Source: Pseudomonas protegens
GTDB taxonomy: Bacteria; Pseudomonadota; Gammaproteobacteria; Pseudomonadales; Pseudomonadaceae
Assembly: GCF_013407925.2 (NCBI RefSeq)
Contig: NZ_CP060201.1
Location: 248,001-312,000, forward strand
DNA: 64,000 nucleotides
Reading direction: 5' to 3'
In this document: positions 52,259 to 63,466 of the stretch, piece by piece
How positions within the stretch are numbered: the first letter of the stretch is position 1
How the letters are laid out: each line of letters opens with the position of its first letter
Position numbers and translations under genes: made by a program
Notes under the pieces: generated by a model
Seen by the model: the letters and a program-made list of their open reading frames with translations, nothing else
Database searches by the model: none
Told to the model about the DNA's origin: nothing

Positions 52259-52699
52259 AACTGGAACGCAACCTCCCCCCACACCGAACTATTTAACTTC
52301 GCCTGCAGCCTGGGCGTGAACATCCAATGGTTCTTCGCCAGCGAAACCCAGACCGCGCCCGAGGATCAGGGCTATGTGGTGCGCAAGAAACAGCGGCTGC
52401 AGGTGAATTATGAGAACGGGATTATCGATCAACTGCTGACCCCGCAACCGACCCGGCAGCTGGAGTTTTTGCACTCACGCTTTCCGCCGGGGACGTACAG
52501 CAAGGAGAGTTACAGCCATGAGGGGGAAGAAGCCGGGTATGTGCTGTCGGGGAGTTTTGAGCTGTGGGTGGGGGAACGGTATTTTCAGCTGAGTGAGGGG
52601 GATAGCTTTAGCTTCTCCAGCCAGGAACCGCATAAGTATGGGAATCCTGGGGAGGAGGATGCGGTGGTGTTGTGGGTGATAACGCCGCCGACGTTTTGA
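52259..52699 (+). pseudogene. Partial copy D of the XRE-cupin gene
   Basis: The longest of the three extra copies. From about 52305 to the stop at 52699 it is almost identical to the intact gene (SLGVNIQWFFASETQTAPEDQGY to VITPPTF). From 52259 to 52305 the match is worn and out of frame (AACTGGAACGCAACCTC is kept). The HTH region is lacking, so it cannot be a working regulator. Confidence 0.85.
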
Positions 52700-52790
52700 G
52701 GGGGATGTTGAGTGGGGTTAACCGAACGGCTGCTACCGGCCAGCAGCGGATTTACTGCCAATCGATTTTTCGAGCTTTGCGCTAAAAAGC

Positions 52791-54332
52791 TTAAGGCAAC
52801 ATGCGTGATATCTTATTTTTTAAGTCGTCAAACTCTTCAGGAAAATTTTTATAAACAATACCGCAGACCAGTATTAAACAACGTTCAGGATCTAGATTTA
52901 CTTGCTCACCCACTTCGACAAATTCTTCATGCTTACCTGCCTGTAATGCGTATTCGACGATTTCGGTAGCGCGCTGAGGTTCAACGCCTAGCTCAACTCC
53001 TAGTTCGTGCGGGATTTCGCTACACTTTTGCAAAAGCCAGGCTTCTGGCCATGTGTCGCCAGGAAGATAACCTGTGCGCGCAAGCAACCAATTATTAATA
53101 TCAACATCTTTCCTCTCTGCCATGTTTTTGGCGTGCTCGATATTCTTCGCCTGCAATTTTTTCTGATCAGCATCATATATAGCCAATATATTTGCACTCT
53201 CATCTCTCAAAAAATTTGCTGCTAACTGGCGAGCTACTGCAGCGGCGGAGCCTATCCGAGTGATATTTATTCGACTGCGTACGCCTCCATTTAAAATTGT
53301 TTCAATTATAACTTTTGCAACTGGATCCTCAACAAATATCTCAAGTTCTTTCTCACCAATAGCTCCCATTTTTGAGAACGCAAATTCCGCTGATATACCG
53401 GGAGTTATTTTTGTCTTAAGCCCGGCTCTTTCAATAAAAAACCTGGCATCATCAGGCAAACATTGAAATATTTGCTTTGAGTGCGTGGTGCATATAACTT
53501 GAGTCCCCGTACTCATACATACTTCTTTAAGACGCTCCATAAACAACCTTTGAGCTCTTGCATGTAGACCAAGCTCAATTTCATCAAGAACCAACAAAGC
53601 TCCCTCGCCAGAAGCATATATGGTAGAAAAAATATAAAAAAGCGCGTTTTCACCTGCGCCCATATTGAAGCCAGAGTAAACTACATCACCAACCTTAACA
53701 ATCGGAAGACCGTATTTTCTGTACTCTAACTGTCGATAATCATCGTAACGTTTACCAAGGATATAACCAACAGCGTCTTTAACCTGCTGCTCCCAGCCGT
53801 GAACTCTCAAATCTTTAAAGGCTCGCGAATAAGATCTTGATTGACTACGTTCAGCGTGAGGGACAATTCGTTCAATACCCAAAAAAACTACCGTCCGTTT
53901 TACTCTGATGTCATAGTCGTTCCATTTCCCACCTGCCTTTTTCTTTCTTACTTGGGACGCGATCCCATCAGGCGCACTTTTCCAATTATTGTGAGCAAAG
54001 CTATACCAGATCTCTACTCCAGGAGGAGCAATTTCCTCCGAGTGCTGCACAAAAAAATCAGAAAAAGTGTAATAGCTCCTACTTCGCTTTGGAAGTTTAA
54101 AACCATCCAGCTTGTTATGATAAGCACAAGCGGCGAGCGCCAGCATAGTTGACTTCCCGGACCCATTAACTCCGGCAAACGCAGTTATCGGGTAGTCGAA
54201 ATTCACCTTGAATGACGTCAGCCCGCGAATGCCGCCCGTTGAGATTTGAATACTCCGAAGTAAGGCTTTGGTATTATCCTTGCAGAACCAATTTCGTAAT
54301 TTCTTATCTAAATTACTTTCCCTGTACTTCAT
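52791..54332 (-). CDS. OLD-like ATPase with TOPRIM domain, putative defence protein
   Basis: A 513-residue protein. ATG at 54332 is taken for GGGGAGA five bases upstream. N-terminal ABC-type ATPase: Walker A GVNGSGKST (about residue 50-58), an ABC-like MGAGENALFYIFS signature, and Walker B LLVLDEIELGLHARAQ. From about residue 335 a TOPRIM-like domain follows: EIFVEDPVAKVIIE and ILAIYDADQKK. This is the architecture of OLD nucleases and of fused PARIS-type proteins, which act against phages. It stands alone, AT-rich, in the island. Which subtype cannot be told here. Confidence 0.8.
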   Translation of the reverse strand: MKYRESNLDKKLRNWFCKDNTKALLRSIQISTGGIRGLTSFKVNFDYPITAFAGVNGSGKSTMLALAACAYHNKLDGFKLPKRSRSYYTFSDFFVQHSEEIAPPGVEIWYSFAHNNWKSAPDGIASQVRKKKAGGKWNDYDIRVKRTVVFLGIERIVPHAERSQSRSYSRAFKDLRVHGWEQQVKDAVGYILGKRYDDYRQLEYRKYGLPIVKVGDVVYSGFNMGAGENALFYIFSTIYASGEGALLVLDEIELGLHARAQRLFMERLKEVCMSTGTQVICTTHSKQIFQCLPDDARFFIERAGLKTKITPGISAEFAFSKMGAIGEKELEIFVEDPVAKVIIETILNGGVRSRINITRIGSAAAVARQLAANFLRDESANILAIYDADQKKLQAKNIEHAKNMAERKDVDINNWLLARTGYLPGDTWPEAWLLQKCSEIPHELGVELGVEPQRATEIVEYALQAGKHEEFVEVGEQVNLDPERCLILVCGIVYKNFPEEFDDLKNKISRMLP

Positions 54333-54744
54333 TGGTTCTCCCCACAATTAATTAACACCGACTGAAGGACTGCATGGCCATTTGCTATTCCTAGCACAAT
54401 TTTTGGAGACTATCGAGCCGGCTATGAAACTTTTCCATGACGTAAATGGGGAGGCTATGGTAACTCCCCTGTTCAAGACAGCCGACGGGCGGCGCCAGCC
54501 ACTCCTTACCATCAACAGGTTGAACTAATAGGTGAACGGAGCCCCGGCGCTGAGTCAATTTAATGCTAGATACGCCTTAAATTTGTCTGTAGAAACGACA
54601 AAGGCTAGGATCTTCCCTTGCGATCGGCCACGCACAGTTCTTTGCAGAAAACTTGAGGACAAGCTTTAACCGGTTTGTCCCCTCGTCCCTCGACCATCCA
54701 CCGCCCACTAATGGCAGGCTAGCGACGGCCGGCCTCGACCGTCG
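54333..54744. other. Gene-poor stretch between ATPase and recombinase remnant
   Basis: 412 bases with no gene I can support. A 34-codon frame (54424-54528, MKLFHDVNGEAMVTPLF ...) reads like a protein start and may be a remnant. Confidence 0.4.
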
Positions 54745-55193
54745 CTATACATATTCAAACCTCAGTCGTTCCGCCATCTCCAGGGCGTCATCAACTTTAA
54801 TTCCCAGATATCGAACGGTGCTCTCCAGCTTCTTATGGCCAATAGCACTTGAACTGCTCGCAGATTCTGCCTCCTGCGATAGATCAGCAATGCCTTCGTA
54901 CACCTCATTGTGTGAGTGCCATACATAGCTAGATCTAGGCCAACGGCCTCCACCCAGCCTTTGACAATCCGAGCATATTGACGTGTGGATAGATGGTCTG
55001 AGGTATGCAGTTGGCTCGAAAAAAGGCAGTCCTCGCTGCGGACTTGGGCCTGACATATCCAGGCCGCGATAGCAAACCGTGTTTGTTCGGTGATCTCAAA
55101 CTGCACTGGCCGCTGCGTCTTCTGACGCATCACCAATACTCTTGGTGATTCGTGCTCGCCATGGGCGAGGTCACACACGCACGGCCAACTCAA
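54745..55193 (-). pseudogene. Broken tyrosine recombinase
   Basis: Two overlapping minus-strand frames together give a tyrosine recombinase end. Frame 1 (54762-55193) has QKTQRPVQFEITEQTR, LSTRQYARIVKGWVEAVGLD and YGTHTMRCTKALLIYRR; the catalytic HxxR box reads HTMRCT. Frame 2 continues with IGHKKLESTVRYLGIKVDDALEMAE, which holds the second histidine and the tyrosine. A frameshift of unclear position joins them, and the N-terminal part is missing. It probably moved part of this island. Confidence 0.8.
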
Positions 55194-55241
55194 AATACCT
55201 GAGCAGCAGAAGGCTGTTTTATAGATAGATGCAAGTCACCT

Positions 55242-56786
55242 TTACCAACCCCACTTGAGGCGATCATATAATGAAACTAATTTTTTAAAATATGAGGCAT
55301 AGGGGTGGCTTTCAAATTTATCTTCGTTGGCGACCAAAAAATCTCTGAGTTGATCTAGGTTGATCTGATCCTCAGGCAGGAAGGGGATTAATGTTGCAGC
55401 ACTTTCAGGCGGGCAGCCTTTGATTATTTCTTCCATGGTCTGCCCTTGGCGTTTAGTGAAGGCAGACTTGAAGGTTTTTAGACGTAAATTTTCACGATTA
55501 TATTTGGCCCACTTGTTTAGCCTGAGCTCACTAGCTTTATAGCTCTCCTCATTAGTGATCCCTATTTCTCTCAGATACTTGTAAACAGGAACATAAGGAG
55601 TGTTCCGCCCAGCCCGCGGAATTGTTGAATGGAGAATCTGTGCAGGGTCATAGTTACGATCTTCGAATAGTGCATCATGGATCAAATCCCGCACTTCAGG
55701 TGCATCATAGCCAACCTTGGCGATTTCGCTTGGTTCGCCTGCGGCTAGCCCGACACCAACGATAAACTCAACATCTTCTTTGTTCTCAATTTCATCTATA
55801 CCTACAACGCATAGCTTCTTTTCTGGCTCAAGAGAGCGAACCAATTCGTAGAGTTGCTCTTTGCAGTAGCGGAGAACTCGTGCGGGGATCTTTCTTCGAG
55901 TTGCTGAAAGTGCTTTATAAACTTCGGTAAAATCGTCTGTCTTGACAAGAATCAGAGGAATTTGAACTTTATCTATTGTGAGGTACGTATCCGATACACC
56001 AGGGCTCTCGCCGTTTTTAGGGCGTTGGACGAAAATTAAATTGCTACGTAGTTGCTCAATTTGGTCCTCGCCGATACAAAGAGAAATAGCACGTAACAAG
56101 CCTGTTATATTAGGGTCGGATAGTGAGTAGCCCAAGAAAATTACAGGATGCTCCACAAATACGGTGATCAGTTTAGCGGCAAGGTAAGCGTTGCGTTCAT
56201 TAAAGGTGGTGTAATCGTCAGACGTAAGTACGAGTGATTGTGGCTCAGTGGCACACCCATGAATCTTATAGATTTCGCATATTTCCTGGGGATTGGAGAA
56301 CAGCAATTCATTTTGCCCAATAAAAACCTTGTAGTCTGGAAAGAGCTCCTCTAAAAAAAGATCCCAATTCGTGGTTATGATACCGTCGACATTTAGGCTT
56401 GATAATAGTTCTACCTCCTCCCTGTAGCCGTCATTGAGTGCTGCGCTAGGGTCTAGCTTAGCTAGGTAGTTACAGATTTCAATTCGCAGTGCAGAACTAC
56501 TGTCTTTTATCTTGTCTTTATTCAGGCTGACACTTTCTGAATAAGTTGGCGAACCCCACCAGTAATTATGAAAATCGTTTGCTAGAATTTTGGCAGCGAC
56601 AGGCGTATTGCCATCGGCACTTCCTCGATAAAATTCATATGGTTTCCCCATTTCACAAAATCGGGATAGAAGGCCTTCCCAGCTTTCCAGTCCAATATAC
56701 CGGCGAGAAAAACCTGAGCCGATGAAAAGAAATGCTCCAGCAGCTCGGTCTTTTAGAATTTGGGTAAGATGGTGCTCGATCGTCAT
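55242..56786 (-). CDS. Stand-alone SIR2-family protein, putative defence NADase
   Basis: A 514-residue protein. N-terminal SIR2 domain (about 1-260): FLFIGSGFSRRY for NAD binding, GIITTNWDLFLEELF, the catalytic-His type YKIHGCATEPQS, and PVIFLGYSLSDPNITGLL. The C-terminal half (about 290-514) has no motif I recognise. SIR2 proteins of this form act in phage defence by depleting NAD. There is no HerA, Argonaute or other partner beside it. Start has a weak ribosome site. AT-rich relative to the chromosome. Confidence 0.82.
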   Translation of the reverse strand: MTIEHHLTQILKDRAAGAFLFIGSGFSRRYIGLESWEGLLSRFCEMGKPYEFYRGSADGNTPVAAKILANDFHNYWWGSPTYSESVSLNKDKIKDSSSALRIEICNYLAKLDPSAALNDGYREEVELLSSLNVDGIITTNWDLFLEELFPDYKVFIGQNELLFSNPQEICEIYKIHGCATEPQSLVLTSDDYTTFNERNAYLAAKLITVFVEHPVIFLGYSLSDPNITGLLRAISLCIGEDQIEQLRSNLIFVQRPKNGESPGVSDTYLTIDKVQIPLILVKTDDFTEVYKALSATRRKIPARVLRYCKEQLYELVRSLEPEKKLCVVGIDEIENKEDVEFIVGVGLAAGEPSEIAKVGYDAPEVRDLIHDALFEDRNYDPAQILHSTIPRAGRNTPYVPVYKYLREIGITNEESYKASELRLNKWAKYNRENLRLKTFKSAFTKRQGQTMEEIIKGCPPESAATLIPFLPEDQINLDQLRDFLVANEDKFESHPYASYFKKLVSLYDRLKWGW

Positions 56787-56975
56787 GTGGGGTTAGCCTC
56801 GTATCCTTTAACGGATGTAGTCCATTTCTACCGAAAGCGTATCAATAGGAGAATTTAATCCGAAATGAGCTTCGCTGGATATGCCCTAGCGTGCTTCGAT
56901 TACCGCAATGTGTAGCTGTAGCTAGCGGCTCGTGGCGAAGGGCAGCTTTGGATCGAAAACACCCTCTCAAGTAAC

Positions 56976-57014
56976 AGAGACACCGCTTATCAAGCAGCGA
57001 TAAGCGGTGTCTCT
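56976..57014. terminator. Strong hairpin at the island's right side
   Basis: Perfect 16-base stem AGAGACACCGCTTATC / GATAAGCGGTGTCTCT with a seven-base loop. It lies 22 bases past the stop of the DUF3077 gene on the minus strand and is probably its terminator. T-runs on both sides are weak. Confidence 0.65.
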
Positions 57015-57036
57015 CTCAACTTCATGCGATGCTGCC

Positions 57037-57330
57037 CTAACTCAGAGCCCCTCCCTCAGCCCCTCTTCCCCCCAACCCCAAACACACATCATCAATCACC
57101 GCCTTACCCATCTCCGCCAAAAAGTGCGAGGCCCAAGCATAGCGTTCCCCCTGCTCTTCCATAGCGGCATCAAGTGCAAGTTTCTTGGCGTAGTACAGCA
57201 AAGTAGAGGCGTACTCCAACGCAAGCTCCAAAGGCACGTCAGCATTCACGCGAAACAGCTCTAGTTCAGGATCGGCACAACTGCCAAAGGTGACGAAACC
57301 CAGTGTCTTGACTGAAGCTGAAGTGCTCAT
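57037..57330 (-). CDS. DUF3077-family protein
   Basis: A 97-residue protein of the Pseudomonas DUF3077/DUF6124 type: LELFRVNADVPLELALEYASTLLYYAKKLALDAA and YAWASHFLAEMGKAVIDD. These are small helical proteins in several copies per genome, without known function. Its start overlaps the stop of a 90-codon frame in the structured leader region (ATGA). Confidence 0.8.
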   Translation of the reverse strand: MSTSASVKTLGFVTFGSCADPELELFRVNADVPLELALEYASTLLYYAKKLALDAAMEEQGERYAWASHFLAEMGKAVIDDVCLGLGGRGAEGGALS

Positions 57331-57641
57331 CGGACACCTCCTACAACAGCCAGGAGACGGGTGTTACGAAGGGAAGATCCACACAGATTACGGGCGTACA
57401 TGATTGAAACTCCCATATCGGTAATGAGAGCTGCCACCTTCGTTCTCAGGCGAGTGGGTGGCAGCTGTGCGCGGGCTGAGAAACCGGAGATACAGGAACC
57501 CGGCAGACCCGAAGGTCTCCCACGCACAGCCGCCATAACACGAACAGACGGGCACAAAAATGCGCCTGCATTCATGGGCGGGCGCTTGTGCGCCTGCATC
57601 TTACCGGGTTCTCAGGCCCGGTCGCTGATTTTGCAGCGACC
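57331..57641 (-). promoter_or_regulatory. Structured leader upstream of the DUF3077 gene
   Basis: Read on the minus strand the region holds GGTCGCTG-CAAAAT-CAGCGACC (57620-57641), two direct ATGCAGGCGCA units, an AGACC-TTCG-GGTCT hairpin (57505-57518) and a long pairing AGCTGCCACC / GGTGGCAGCT (57429-57466). A 90-codon frame (57327-57599) crosses it and overlaps the gene start. Similar sequence recurs before related genes in other Pseudomonas, as I recall. A cis-acting RNA or leader peptide is possible. Confidence 0.5.
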
Positions 57642-57721
57642 GCAGCAGACTAGGCGCTCTGCTCAGGGTCCGGCAACCGCTAAACCGTAGCCGGTTATGT
57701 CGCTCGGATTAGCGAGCCGTT

Positions 57722-58429
57722 ATGCTCTCCCCCACCCCGGATAAGGACATCTGCCCCCTCATGATCGACCGCGAACACCTCCATCAAAACGGTTACCTGT
57801 TGCTGCGTCAGGCGGTGCCCGCCGACTGGCTGGATGAGCTGCAGGCCACTTTCGAGGCAGGGGTGATTGCGCCCGAGCAATGGCCGGTGCCTCGGGGCCA
57901 CGATTGGCGTCATGCGCTGGTGGATCTGGGTGCACGGGTGCAGGCGGTGTGTCGCTTGCCGGCGCTGTTGGCGGTGGCCGGGGAGTTGATCGGGGAAGGC
58001 TTTTTTCTGGCTCAGGTGGAGGGCCGCGAGCCGTTGGCGGGGGGCGGTCATCAGGTATTGCACCGGGATCTGTCGGAGCAGCGTCTCGGTGACCGGGTCA
58101 CGGCGCTGGTCTATCTCGATGACTATGGGCCGGCCAATGGCGCGACGCGCATCGTGCCCGGCAGTCATCGCCCCGGGGAGCGGTTGGCACCCTTTGATTT
58201 CAGTGATGAATCCCGGGTGGTGCAACTGGCGGGCAATGCGGGGGACGTACTGCTGTTCGATGCCGATCTGGTGCATGGGGCCAGTCTGAACCCCAGTGGT
58301 GCGCGCCGTCGCAGCTTGCTGATCAGTTATTGCGCCCTGGGGCTGTATGAGCCCCATCTGCAGACGCTGGGCCTGCGTGCTATCCGCATGGACACCAGCG
58401 AGCGCTTCGAACCCGCGGATTTTGTCTGA
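57722..58429 (+). CDS. PhyH-family Fe(II)/2-oxoglutarate dioxygenase
   Basis: A 235-residue phytanoyl-CoA dioxygenase-type enzyme. Iron ligands are visible: HRD (after HQV, about residue 122-124) and the distal histidine in LVHGASLNPSG (about 192), with the oxoglutarate arginine in SGARRRSLL. DRVTALVYLDDY and IVPGSH are typical. Start could be 57722 or the ATG at 57761; neither has a good ribosome site. Substrate unknown. Confidence 0.82.
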   Translation: MLSPTPDKDICPLMIDREHLHQNGYLLLRQAVPADWLDELQATFEAGVIAPEQWPVPRGHDWRHALVDLGARVQAVCRLPALLAVAGELIGEGFFLAQVEGREPLAGGGHQVLHRDLSEQRLGDRVTALVYLDDYGPANGATRIVPGSHRPGERLAPFDFSDESRVVQLAGNAGDVLLFDADLVHGASLNPSGARRRSLLISYCALGLYEPHLQTLGLRAIRMDTSERFEPADFV

Positions 58430-58475
58430 GTGGGCTCGGGCGCGAGGGGTGCGTCAGCCAAAGCGTGGCGCTCAT

Positions 58476-58670
58476 TCAGTCGGCCAGGCGGCTGGCCAGA
58501 CGTTGCAGTGCCTGGGCCAGTTCCAGGGCCTGTTCTGCCGTCAGTTCCACCGGGTCGTTGTGCGGGCTGATGGCCTTGAGATGAATGGCACTGTCCTGCT
58601 CTATCCATAGGCGCACGGCGCCTTCGCTGCTCTCGAAATAATCCGTTGTGCGGTCAATCGGCATGTTCAT
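58476..58670 (-). CDS. Small hypothetical protein
   Basis: A 64-residue protein (DYFESSEGAVRLWIEQDSAIHLKAIS, then ELTAEQALELAQALQRLA). Beta hairpin followed by one helix. No family named. Start overlaps the stop of the next gene upstream by four bases, so the two are co-translated. Confidence 0.65.
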   Translation of the reverse strand: MNMPIDRTTDYFESSEGAVRLWIEQDSAIHLKAISPHNDPVELTAEQALELAQALQRLASRLAD

Positions 58671-58942
58671 TCACCTTGTGCGTGGGCGCTGGCCAGTTCC
58701 AGCAGGCGGGTGAAGTCGGCTATGGTGAAATACAGGTCATCGCGGGTGTCGCCGTCCCAGTCTTCGACGGCTTCCCTGTCTGCCTTGAGTGAGGCGATGC
58801 GGGTTTTGATCTCGGCGATTTCCGCCGCACCGCACTGGGTGGCGATGGCCTCCCAGCGTTCCTGGGGAATGTTTTGCTGGACCGACAGCCCGGCTCGGGC
58901 TTGGGCGATCAGTGCGGTGAGTTGGCTCATAGGGGTATTCAT
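58667..58942 (-). CDS. Small helical hypothetical protein
   Basis: About 91 residues from ATG 58942, or 87 from 58930, which has a better-spaced AGGA. Almost wholly helical (QLTALIAQARAGLSVQQNIPQERWEAIATQCG, EIAEIKTRIASLKADREAVEDWDG). Unknown. Pairs with the 64-residue gene downstream; both may form one complex. Confidence 0.65.
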   Translation of the reverse strand: MNTPMSQLTALIAQARAGLSVQQNIPQERWEAIATQCGAAEIAEIKTRIASLKADREAVEDWDGDTRDDLYFTIADFTRLLELASAHAQGE

Positions 58943-59250
58943 CCTGAAAATGCAGCCTTTGAATCGGGGCGCGGCTTGTGCGTTAGGCGCTTTGAGGCGG
59001 GTCACTTTATCGGGTTTAAGCCCAAACAACGACCTCAAGAGTGCAGCCAGCCCCATGTCCTCCACACCACTGGAGAACTCGTTGCCGGCGTCTCCCCCAG
59101 GGTGCCGACAAGGTCACATGTCGCTAAGCGTTCCGTGAATGCAGCGTGCGGTTCTCAACGACAAGGGCAAGGGTGTCCGAGCAACTGCCATGACAATCTT
59201 TGGCGTCCATAGCCGGGCAGTGCTGACCGGCTATGGGCGGATAGCGAACC

Positions 59251-60165
59251 TCAACGGCTCGCTTTCAGCGTTTCAAGCATCGCCTCGGCGGCCAGGCTGT
59301 GGACTTTGCGGGTCGGGTGCCATTCATCCCAGTAGTAATGGCTATCCGGATCCGCACACACGGGTTTGACGTCCGGGTAGGTGGCTTGGCACGGGGTATC
59401 CAGGTCCTTCAGGCCCGCCACCTCGGGGGCCGCGCGAAGCGTGTTGCTGAAGGCCAGATGGTCGAAGTAGCCAATACTCACGTGATGGGCGTTAGCCAGT
59501 GTTGTCAGCACGGCGGGCAGTTTTTGTTCGAGTATCTGCTGGTAGTGCGTTGCGTTCTTGACTTGATTGCCCTGCACCACAGCCGGTACATGGCTCAAAT
59601 CCGTGGTCCCCACCACCATCAGGTGCTTCGCCCCTGCGGCGATCAGCGTCTCGGTGCTCTTCTGTATGTTCGCCACGCTGTTCTGGCCAAGCACGTCGAT
59701 CGTTTCTGGGTGCGCGAAGTCGGCCCATTCAAAAAAGTCGTTGGCTGAGATGAAAATGAAATACAGCGCATCCGGATCCGCCTTGTGTGTTTTAGCGGCT
59801 TTCAGGTGATCGGCGATTTGCCCGAAAACCCCAGTGTCGCGAGAGGGCTGCATCCAGGCGTAGTAGTTGCCGTTGCCGCTTTTGGCGCCGCCAATGGCGT
59901 AGTCGGTCAAGGGGATTTTCAAGGCCTGCGCCAAGTGCTCGACCGCGGTGGGACCATTGCTCCAGCGTCCCTGCCAATACAACGAACCGGGCAGCTCCTG
60001 TGCATCTTTGACCTTCTGCGCGGCCATGGTTCGGGTGAAGGTTTCACCCGCGCCATTGTCAGAGTAGCTGTCACCGAACGCATAGAGATGATCGTAGCCA
60101 GGGCCGCCAAAGGCGGTTGCGGCAGTCATGGTCAATAGAGCGGCCAAGCACGCGCGTCGAATCAT
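59251..60165 (-). CDS. Exported SGNH/GDSL hydrolase
   Basis: A 304-residue secreted lipase/esterase. ATG at 60165 is taken for GGGAGA seven bases upstream and because it begins a signal peptide (IRRACLAALLTMTAATAFG). Blocks: FGDSYSDNG (serine), IGGAKSGN, ISANDFF, and the Asp-His pair in DEWHPTRK near the end. Plasmid-type fungal-lipase-like GDSL subgroup. Substrate unknown. Confidence 0.87.
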   Translation of the reverse strand: MIRRACLAALLTMTAATAFGGPGYDHLYAFGDSYSDNGAGETFTRTMAAQKVKDAQELPGSLYWQGRWSNGPTAVEHLAQALKIPLTDYAIGGAKSGNGNYYAWMQPSRDTGVFGQIADHLKAAKTHKADPDALYFIFISANDFFEWADFAHPETIDVLGQNSVANIQKSTETLIAAGAKHLMVVGTTDLSHVPAVVQGNQVKNATHYQQILEQKLPAVLTTLANAHHVSIGYFDHLAFSNTLRAAPEVAGLKDLDTPCQATYPDVKPVCADPDSHYYWDEWHPTRKVHSLAAEAMLETLKASR

Positions 60166-60400
60166 TGAAAGTCTCCCGGGTGGTGGTCCTAGACTACCGG
60201 TGGCGACGTTTTGCCTTGCCACGCTTGCGACCTGTATTTAGCCGAGGGCGCAAAGAGTGTGCTGTTCGCGACAGGTCGGTGGCGGGTGAGTCCAGCGTGT
60301 GCGCCGGTTTTTTTTATCCCGCCTGTTGCCTTGGGTGCTTGGCAGCGCCGCACGGGTCGGCTTCAATAACCGCCCTTTTTCATATTCAGGAGCTAGAAGG

Positions 60401-60829
60401 ATGCAGCTTTATTACCGTTGGGCGGCCGCGTGGGTCATGGCGTGGGTACTGGGAGTCGGGCTGGCCCAGGCCGAGGAACGGCCACAGGTGGCGGACAAGA
60501 TCCTGGCCTACACCGGGCCGCACGGGGTGAAGGTCTGGACCTTGCGCATCGGTGAGCGCAGCGCCAATCAGGCGTTGGTGCAGGTGGAAGACGCCGACCA
60601 TGACTGGAACATGCGCATTCAGAAAATGAACGTGGAGCAAACCGACCGCGACACCCGTTACTTCACTCAGGTGGACGGGCAGAAGTTCGTGGTGCTGCTG
60701 CTTCAGGAAGGCTATGGCGAGCTGCATCTGCCGGGTGAGGCCAAGCCGCTGAAGGTGGGTTATGACAGCAACCTGTCCAGCTATGGCGATGCCCAGGCGT
60801 TTCTCAATGACTACCTCAAGGCCCAGTAA
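60401..60829 (+). CDS. Small exported protein of unknown function
   Basis: A 142-residue protein with signal peptide (residues 1-24, ending GLAQA) and a beta-rich mature part (ILAYTGPHGVKVWTLRIGE, DHDWNMRIQKMNVEQTDRDTRYF, KFVVLLLQEGYGELHLPGE). AGAAGG ribosome site. Unknown periplasmic role. A perfect ten-base-stem hairpin follows the stop. Confidence 0.75.
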   Translation: MQLYYRWAAAWVMAWVLGVGLAQAEERPQVADKILAYTGPHGVKVWTLRIGERSANQALVQVEDADHDWNMRIQKMNVEQTDRDTRYFTQVDGQKFVVLLLQEGYGELHLPGEAKPLKVGYDSNLSSYGDAQAFLNDYLKAQ

Positions 60830-60837
60830 GGGGTTGG

Positions 60838-60863
60838 GCGGGCGCTGAGGGTACAGCGCCCGC
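60838..60863 (+). terminator. Terminator-like hairpin
   Basis: GCGGGCGCTG (60838-60847) / CAGCGCCCGC (60854-60863), perfect ten-base stem and six-base loop, nine bases past the stop of the exported-protein gene. No T-run follows, so termination is uncertain. Confidence 0.5.
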
Positions 60864-61036
60864 TGATTCAAGGGCGGTCGCGGCCAGATGGCGGCGACCG
60901 CGTTGCTGGGAATGCTTCACTTGGGAGGTGGCGTTTTTGGGGCTGCTTCGCAGCCCAGCGGGAGCAAGCTCCCTCGCCACAACATCCGCTTGAGTCCCTT
61001 GTGAGGCGTTGCGGTTTTATCCGCTGTGCAAACCTC

Positions 61037-63220
<2,184 letters not shown>

Positions 63221-63466
63221 TCACTCCTTCGATCATCCCTGCCCGGCCGCTCGACTGGGGCCCTGGGCGAGATGTGCGTTTGAAAAGCGTAGTGAAGGGC
63301 AAGCGAAGGTAAAAATAGCTTCGCTTGATGACCCTGGCAGGAAAAATCCATGACCGTTGCAGGTTTTTACCCAGGGAGCGCTAGCCGGACCCTGGGCGGA
63401 CAATAGGCTCGACATTGCTTGAAAAGCCGCCGAGACTCTGCGGCTTTTGCCAAGGAGTTCGGCGCC

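Noticed and set aside
57327..57599. A 90-residue protein as a normal gene
   Set aside because: Strong hairpins and repeats run through it, the composition is odd, and no ribosome site is seen at its first ATG. Kept only as part of the leader feature.
60940..60982. GGGCTGC-TTC-GCAGCCC hairpin as katG terminator
   Set aside because: On the minus strand A-runs and not T-runs follow the stem. The neighbouring GCGGGAGCAAGCTCCCTCGC is a common intergenic repeat also found near 34633.
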